A stretch of 64,000 nucleotides of DNA from contig OY970834.1 of the NCBI GenBank assembly GCA_963853835.1, positions 23,566,365 to 23,630,364 of the forward strand. Reading direction: 5' to 3'. Positions 57,853 to 64,000 of this stretch are shown piece by piece (the stretch's first letter is position 1; every line of letters begins with the position of its first letter). This DNA is from Calendula officinalis. Lineage: Eukaryota > Streptophyta > Magnoliopsida > Asterales > Asteraceae. The position numbers and the translations under genes are program-made. Below the pieces are notes generated by a model that worked only from the letters and a program-made list of their open reading frames with translations, was not told where the DNA came from and made no database searches.

Positions 57853-60220
57853 GGATGGATTTTAATGAGTAACGTATATAACAAATTAAATGAATATTAA
57901 TGCAGATATTTAATTATGTTGAATGATTTAATTATGGCTTAAAAAACGTAAAATTTTTAAGGAATTCAATGAAAAACGTTAAGTCAAATGTTTAATGATT
58001 TAATTATGGGTAAAAAAACGTAAAATTAATAAGGAATTCAATGAAAAACGTTTCAGTCAAATGTTGAATGATTTAATCCATTAAAAACGTATGGTTGTTA
58101 CGTCTTAAAATTAAAACTCTTTAATCACCTTACCATTATTCAAGCAAAAAAACGTATGTCGTAAATGATTGATCCAATGTATAAATAATTCGGAATATAT
58201 TATGTAATATTAACGGCTTTTAATTAATGTGCTGATATTAAAAGCGTCTTAAATAGATATCATTATGGTTAATTGTTTCTAAAAATAAGAGTACCAAATA
58301 GTGTTTTTTGTAACGGATTTAACATAGTTGTGTCCCGACCTTTAAAGCATACCGGTTTAGTGTTTCGATTTTGATTCAAAAAAATGTGATGTGGTTAAGT
58401 GGTAAGGTGAATAAAAAGGAGTGTACATACCCAAGTTCAAAACCTGCGGATGGTTTTTTTTTTTTTTAAGACGTGGGTTTAAGACCTTCCAGAAATAGCT
58501 GACCAATTTTAAGACCTGCTATAATCGGTAGTTATAAAATTAATGGAGGTAATACGTAACCTATATAACAAATTAAATGAGTATTAATGCAAAGATTTAA
58601 TAGGTAGCATTAACTTGAATTTAATGCGTATACGTAACCTATATAAGAAATTAAAAGAAGATTAATGCAAAGATTTAATCGGTAGTTATGAGCATGAATA
58701 AACCGTTCGTTCTAAAGAAGATTAATGCAAAGATTTAATCGGTAGTTATGAGCATGAAAAAACCGTTCGTTCTAAATGAAAAAACGCCCACAATGTTATT
58801 TAAGGATTTCAATGAAAGATGGTATATAATTTCGCTGGTATCAATATTTGTAAGTCAATGCCGGTTTAAAAGTAAGAAGCAAAAAAACGTATGAATTAAC
58901 TGATTGTTTCAATGTTTAAATGATTTTCAATGTTAAAAAACGGAAAGTCAAAGTTGAAGTGATTTCAATGTTAAAAAAACGTATGATTTCAATGTTTAAA
59001 ACGCATATAATACAAAATCCAAAACATATTAATTATGAATGATTTAAAATTTAATCTACGAAATAAAAAACGCATATCATGCTTCAATAAAACGTATGAC
59101 ACCGCCTTCTAGTGATAATGTTGGTTTAAATGTGAATCATACCTACGTGATAATGTGAATCACGTATAAATAGTTATATTTGTAAGTCAATGCCGGTTTA
59201 AATGTAAGAAGCAAAAAAACGTATGAATTAACTGATGGTTTCAATTACATAAATGATTTTCAATTTTAATAAACGGTAAGTCAAAGTGTACGTGAATGAT
59301 GTAAATGTTAAAAAACGTATGATTTCAATATTTAAAACGCATATAATACAAAATCCAAAACATATTCGTTATAAATGATTTAAAAGTTAAGCTACGAAAT
59401 AAAAAACACATATCATACTTTAATAAAACGTATGACTTAAAGACAATTTCCAACTTGCCTTTAATTGGTATTTAAGTGCTTTTCTAGTTTGATCAGTTTA
59501 TTTGTTCATGTAGACTGTTTGAATTCGTGTTTTCTTCAATCATTAAATATTATAATGAGTAAATTATGCAGATATTGTTACCACTAATTTAAATATTCAA
59601 TTATAGATTAGATTTCCATATTCATATGCGTTTAATAAGGGTGGATTCAAAATGTAAAAACGCTTTGTCAATATAAAATACAATCAAAATGCAATAAGTC
59701 AATATTTTTTTAGCGTAATATAAAAAGGTATGTTTAGTAGGGGTAGAATCCAACTATTCAATATTTTTTTTAGCGTAATTAGCAGTATATATACTAAAAT
59801 TCCGACCAAACATCGATTTTAAATGCATGTGGTTGATGTGACGAAGTACCAATTTTGGAGGGTGATTCAATATAGGTGTTAATTTGTATACTTTTCGCTT
59901 TTTTTAAAGATGTAACTACCATTTATTATGGTTTATAATTTAGGTAGAAATGGAGTACTATATTAACGTCATTCACATACTTTTTACTCACTTGCCAATT
60001 ATTATGACACATTAATATAATTCACACATCAAAATATATGATTTGTGTAAGTTGCACTCAAACAATTCGTATAATAAAAACAATTATTGGGAAAGTGAGT
60101 AATTTATATAAATAAGACAAAGCATGAAAAAATATTGACCACCAACTAATTATTGTGTAGCAGAAACGTTAAGCATTTAACCACCGACTAATTATCGTTG
60201 TTCCAACCGGTGGGGTCTGT
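57853..60220. repeat. Repeat-rich non-coding region between the RPA-like genes
   Basis: It holds an exact-period 60-bp tandem duplication (58656-58715 and 58716-58775, nearly identical). It also has a direct repeat of about 250 bp (from 58851 and again from 59183, both starting TAAGTCAATGCCGG). More than ten copies of AAAACGTATG or AAAACGCATA are present, plus a tRNA-like copy at 58388-58450. No coding frame. Confidence 0.75.
58388..58450 (+). other. tRNA-like A-box/B-box sequence, second copy
   Basis: TGTGGTTAAGTGGTAAGG and CCCAAGTTCAAAACC, followed by a T-run and GTGGGTTTAAGACCTTCCAG. The B-box is decayed (TTCAAAACC). No Helitron terminus follows, unlike the other two copies. Confidence 0.55.
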
Positions 60221-61891
60221 TTAAACGTTGTTTTGTGGGTAAGTCGAGAGACGCTTATTTCCATATAGGGTAGTTCTTAAACTACTGAAAACATAACTTT
60301 GTGGTTGCCTTGCCGGCGGGACTTCGGGTTCTTCATCACATAAAACAATTGAATCATCATATTGTACTATCGGATGGATGCGTTGAAGTGCATATGCTTC
60401 TGGCATCACCGGGTTGAACTCAGTTTTAGAAACGTCAATAGAAACAAGATATTTGACTGAAAAATAACCAAATAACAAAGATATATCAATATACTTTTAA
60501 ACTAAAAGTGTGTAAGGAATTAAATTATTTAATTGTTAAAAAAACGTATGGTTTTTGATGGTTATAATATTTAAAAAGGTTTCAATAATTACCATCGTTT
60601 TATTGGTAGTTGCTAAAACTAAGGGTAGCAAAATTCGTATTTGTTTCAGCCTATAATTGGTATTGTTTATTGAAAACGATGGTATAATTATCACTCAGAT
60701 AATAGTATTAAAAACGTTTTAGAGGTATTGCTACTATTAAAAACGGTCTACATATTTAATATTAAGGTGATGATTGTTTCTAAAAATAATAGTGCAAAAA
60801 ATATTATTTGTAACGGATTTTAATTAGTTGTGTACGGACATTTTAAGTTATACGAATATCGAATTAACTGGAAATAACCTGTTGGTGTTCTAATCAGTTT
60901 CACGCGAGCTGCGTACACGGTAATGTTCTCAGTAGCAGATCTCCCAATCATTTTTGCCGTGGATGCCGGTATATGATACAATATGATCTTGATCCGTTGC
61001 CCCTGTCGGAGAATATGTAGTAAATGGGATATTTACTAAAACCTGGTGATAATGTGAAGGACGAACGGTTACTTACCGACAATCATGCAGCAACATTGCA
61101 CACGAAATCCGACCGGATGTAAAAAAAAAAAGCAACCGTTCGACATGTTTCCAGCAACGTCTGTGACAGTGTTAGTAATTACGCCAAAACCTTAAATAAT
61201 AATATTCTTAATGTTTAATGATATAAATGTAATGTAGACGTACCAATCAACATTTGTCGAGTTGTTTGATCATTCAAGAGCCATGTCGGAGATCTGACCA
61301 ACGGGTACTTGGGGAACCAGCCGTCTTCTCCATTCGTAGTTTCGGCAAGCTCGGTTTTAGTGTTGAATATTATTGCCCATTCATTACGAACAAAGCTATA
61401 GTTGTCAAAGCGAGGATAGTATTCGGCGTCGTTGTAATCAATTTTGAAATACTTTAAAGAAAAGACACCGCCTTCTAGTTTTCGGCGTTGGTATGCAGAA
61501 AATAATACGGGGGGGATAATCGCAGCGAATTTGTGCCGCTGAAAATAAATGATTATTAGTACACTAAATAAAGAGAGCGCTTAATAATTAGTAGTAACTT
61601 ACAAATCTGTCAAGCAAGAACAAATATAGTTTGTTATCTTTGTGGTCAAGCCAAACATATTCAACTCGAACAAATTTACATTTGTACCAGTAATGTGGAT
61701 TCCAAAGGTCTTCAAAGTTTTCAATCGGTACATATCCATCAAATTCCTTCGAAAGAGAAATACAAAAATATTAGTTAACTCCGAATCTAATCGAATTGTA
61801 AAGTAAGACTTTGAACCTCTACTTCTTCAACTGGTCGTGGCAGTGGCAGTGGCTGGAGCACTGAAGCACCATATTGAGTGATTAAAGCCAT
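60221..61891 (-). CDS. Second RPA70-like two-OB-fold protein
   Basis: Exons on the minus strand: 61891-61817, 61746-61603, 61538-61244, 61190-61081, 61002-60879, 60456-60221, about 327 residues. The first OB fold contains CKFVRVEYVWLDHKDNKLYL and LLDRFQRHKFAAIIPP, followed by WAIIFNTKTEL. The second begins FGVITNTVTDVAGN and continues QRIKIILYHIPAS. The layout mirrors the DBD-A/DBD-B half of RPA70 and of the neighbouring gene, without DBD-C. The exon 4 donor is weak: the in-phase choice is ATT|GTCGGT, whereas the better site 3 nt on (GTCG|GTAAG) would shift the frame, so a one-base lesion is an alternative. It shares strand and Helitron setting with 55026-57661. Confidence 0.6.
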
Positions 61892-61973
61892 GAAAAAGAT
61901 ATTATGATTGTAAGTTTTCACCTTGATTTTATTTGTAGGTTGCACAAAAACTATATTTCATATGCTGGTGGGG

Positions 61974-61980
61974 TATATAA
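61974..61980 (-). promoter_or_regulatory. TATA box of the second RPA-like gene
   Basis: The minus strand reads CTTATATACCCC about 85 nt upstream of the ATG. Confidence 0.55.
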
Positions 61981-61991
61981 GTATTAGTTTA

Positions 61992-62509
61992 GAAAACGTA
62001 AATTTCAATACAGTCTTACTAAAACGCATGTTGAATACTAAAACGCATGGTCAATTTATTTACATTAAGTGATTATTGTTTCTAAAACTAAAAATAAAAT
62101 AACGTACAATTTGTTCTCTTCATTTTGATTTCCGTCCACATTATTTTTAGAAAAAAACGCATGTATTAAACTGCATGTGTAAAAAACGCATGTTTCTAAA
62201 ACGCATGGTCAACCAATAAAACGTATGGTCCATTTAGCTACATTAAGTAAGAAAACGTAAATTTCAATACATTCTTACTAAAACGCATGTTGAATACTAA
62301 AACGCATGGTCAATTTATTAACATTAAGTGATTATTGTTTCTAAAACTAAAAATAAAATAACGTATAATTTGTTCTCTTCATTTTGATTTCCGTCAACAT
62401 TATTTTTAGGAAAAAAAACGCATGTATTAAACTGCACGTGTAAAAAAGGCATGTTTATAAAACGCATGGTCAACCAATATAACGTATGGTCCATTAACCT
62501 ACATTAAGT
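61992..62509 (+). repeat. Two tandem units of about 259 bp
   Basis: GAAAACGTAAATTTCAATAC at 61992 recurs at 62251 and the units agree over nearly all their length. Each carries about six AAAACGYATG-type motifs. Located just inside the Helitron-like 5' end. Confidence 0.88.
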
Positions 62510-62595
62510 AATTACTGTTTCTAAATATCAAACTAAAATAACGTATGGTCCTTATCTGCATACTGTCTTAGTGTTTTGTTTGTGTACCAAATATT

Positions 62596-62662
62596 TGATG
62601 TGGTGGAGTGGTAAGGTTCATAAATGTGTTTGTAGGTTGCCCAAGTTCGAATCCTGTTTAAA
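62596..62662 (+). other. tRNA-like A-box/B-box sequence, third copy
   Basis: TGTGGTGGAGTGGTAAGG and CCCAAGTTCGAATCCTG. It sits at the same distance from a TCTCT 5' terminus as the copy at 53395. Confidence 0.65.
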
Positions 62663-62739
62663 TTTTTTTTTTCAATTATTAAGTGGGTTTAAGACCTTCC
62701 ACAAATGGCAGGCCTGTTTTAAGACCTGCTAAAAGTAGA

Positions 62740-62769
62740 AATGCATTCACTCATTATAGATAGCAGAGA
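62740..62769 (-). other. Helitron-like 5' terminus
   Basis: The minus strand reads A|TCTCTGCTATCTATAATGAG, related to the terminus at 53568 and followed by the same internal sequence including the tRNA-like block. The matching 3' end was not found. Confidence 0.5.
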
Positions 62770-63100
62770 TAATATGTATATTTTAAACGTAAATCTAAAA
62801 ATGACTGGGTCAATTAATTAGGATAATCATATTGCTCTATTTTGATTTGAGGGATTTAATTAGAAAATTACTTCATGACGGAAGTTATTTTAGCTTGTTT
62901 ATCTTTAATTTAGTTAGAAAATTACTTCGTGTTTTTTTCTTCTTTCAATTTTCTATTTGCCAAATATTATATTTAGTACACCTAAATGCTTTAAGACTAT
63001 CCGTGAATCCGATGGATTGCTTAGAATATTATTTTTTAAGAGAAAAATATCTTAAGTTTCAGTATTTATCAGTTATATATAATTTTTAGATCTTCAAATA

Positions 63101-63413
63101 CTTCCTCCGATTCAAAATAAGTGATACACTTTCCTTTTTGGGGTGATTCAAAATAAGTGATACATTTTGAAAAGTTTCCTTATTTGGCAAATAAAATGGG
63201 ACCCACACCCACTAACTATCCACTTTAACAAAGTGAAATGACCTCTTTACCCTTACTTTTTACTTTTAAACATCGTTAACCTTACTTTATTCAAAAGGTG
63301 TGGGACACATTCCCCACTAACCATCCAATTAATCTAATTTAACCATCATTATAATCTTTTGCCTTAAAAACCGTGAAACCCTAAGTGTATCACTTATTTT
63401 GAATCGGAGGAAG
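63101..63413. mobile_element. Stowaway-like MITE, TSD TA
   Basis: CTTCCTCCGATTCAAAATAA to TTATTTTGAATCGGAGGAAG between TA dinucleotides (63099-63100, 63414-63415). It is 313 bp, the same length as the copy at 4948. Confidence 0.88.
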
Positions 63414-63442
63414 TATATTAGTTACGTGATAATTTTGAAATA

Positions 63443-63572
63443 GGAGTGATTTTTACACCACATCTTTTATTGTCCACACTACAATAAATGATTTACATAC
63501 TTGTACAGTCTGCAGTAATATTTGTACGTTATGGTATACACATAAAAAAATGTGGTACCAAAATTAATTCCC
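63443..63572. mobile_element. Short Mutator-like MITE, 10-bp TSD
   Basis: GGAGTGATTTTTACACCACA and TGTGGTACCAAAATTAATTC are imperfect inverted ends. Flanks TTTTGAAATA and TTTTAAAATA match at 9 of 10. Same family as 39327-39435. Confidence 0.8.
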
Positions 63573-63682
63573 TTTTAAAATATCAATTTACGTTAATCAT
63601 ATTGTACTTTTTATTTTAATTATAATTATAGAAAAAAACGTTTAAGGAGGTACATAATTTTTATAAAAGTCATGAGGAACAC

Positions 63683-64000
63683 ATCTCAGCTTTTGGATCA
63701 ATCAATCTCCAAATCACCACCACCACCAGAATCATATTTGATTCAACACATCAACACCACCACCACCCATATGTATTAAATCACAAGTGATTGCACACCG
63801 CCGACCACCACAACCTCCCCATGTGTATTAAATCACATGTGATTCAACACGGCCGACCACTACCACCACCACCAACCTGCCGGCCACCGTCTCCACCACC
63901 GGCAACCCCTTACCACCGTCGGCTGCTTGCAATCACATGTGATTGCGTATCCAATCACATGTGATTGCGCCGGCCGAAGGCGGCGGAGGACGGCGGCCGC
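63683..64000. mobile_element. CACATGTG-rich foldback element, cut by window end
   Basis: Inverted relative of 21076-21513: it shows CTTTTGGATCAATC near the end, several ATCACATGTGATT palindromes and CCACCACC/CCGGCC blocks. It continues beyond the window. Confidence 0.65.

Noticed and set aside
53569..62769. A single complete Helitron from 62769 to a nearby 3' end
   Set aside because: I could not find a CTRR end with an upstream hairpin on the minus strand in this stretch. The 5' end is reported but not a full element.

Overview
This window is plant nuclear DNA: it has spliced GT-AG genes, A+T-rich introns, LTR retrotransposons primed by initiator-Met tRNA, MITEs, SINEs and Helitron-like ends. 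Gene structure and repeat types fit a repeat-rich eudicot, perhaps an asterid. I cannot fix genus or species. Only one intact host gene is convincing: a 14-exon gene for a chloroplast S1 RNA-binding protein of the PDE338/RLSB type (39662-45943, +). A BAHD acyltransferase pseudogene (34811-36062, -) and two RPA70-like OB-fold genes (55026-57661 and 60221-61891, both -) are the other gene-like loci. Almost everything else is mobile DNA.

Left third (1-21 kb). Bases 1-2618 are an inverted, truncated copy of the interior of a gag-only LTR element. A complete member of that family occupies 5316-21064, with TSD TAAGG, LTRs of about 1.05 and 1.12 kb, PBS, PPT and a gag with one stop, but no protease, integrase, RT or RNase H. 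It has been invaded by an antisense solo LTR of its own family (6469-7614, TSD TCTTC), by a second non-autonomous LTR element (8303-14563, TSD TCTAT, 230-bp LTRs), and by a SINE (18645-18767) whose empty site survives in the inverted copy at 486-502.

The most unusual signal is here. The non-coding parts of both elements are tandem arrays of long stem-loops. The units differ in sequence but the two sides of each stem change together (7.65-8.11, 11.51-11.76, 11.96-12.54 and 17.85-18.30 kb). This compensatory pattern points to selection on RNA, or single-strand, structure.

Middle (21-39 kb). A cluster of MITEs and foldback elements is followed by a roughly 3-kb Ty3-type solo LTR (26661-33637, TSD GACAC). 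It lies inside a MITE and is itself split by a very young Copia element (28401-32358, TSD AGAAC). The Copia LTRs are almost identical although its ORF is broken and lacks the RT C-terminus and RNase H. That suggests mobilisation in trans. The BAHD pseudogene and several Stowaway-like MITEs follow, one nested in another.

Right third (46-64 kb). Stowaway, hAT and Harbinger MITEs are nested in one another. Helitron-like termini are seen at 48773 (3' end), 53568 (5' end) and 62769 (5' end), all on the minus strand. The two RPA-like genes lie just inside the last of these, which fits the known association of plant Helitrons with RPA-like genes. One of them carries what looks like an intron collapsed to 14 nt. 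The region also holds more than 30 copies, all in one orientation, of a short motif AAAACGYATG or close variants.
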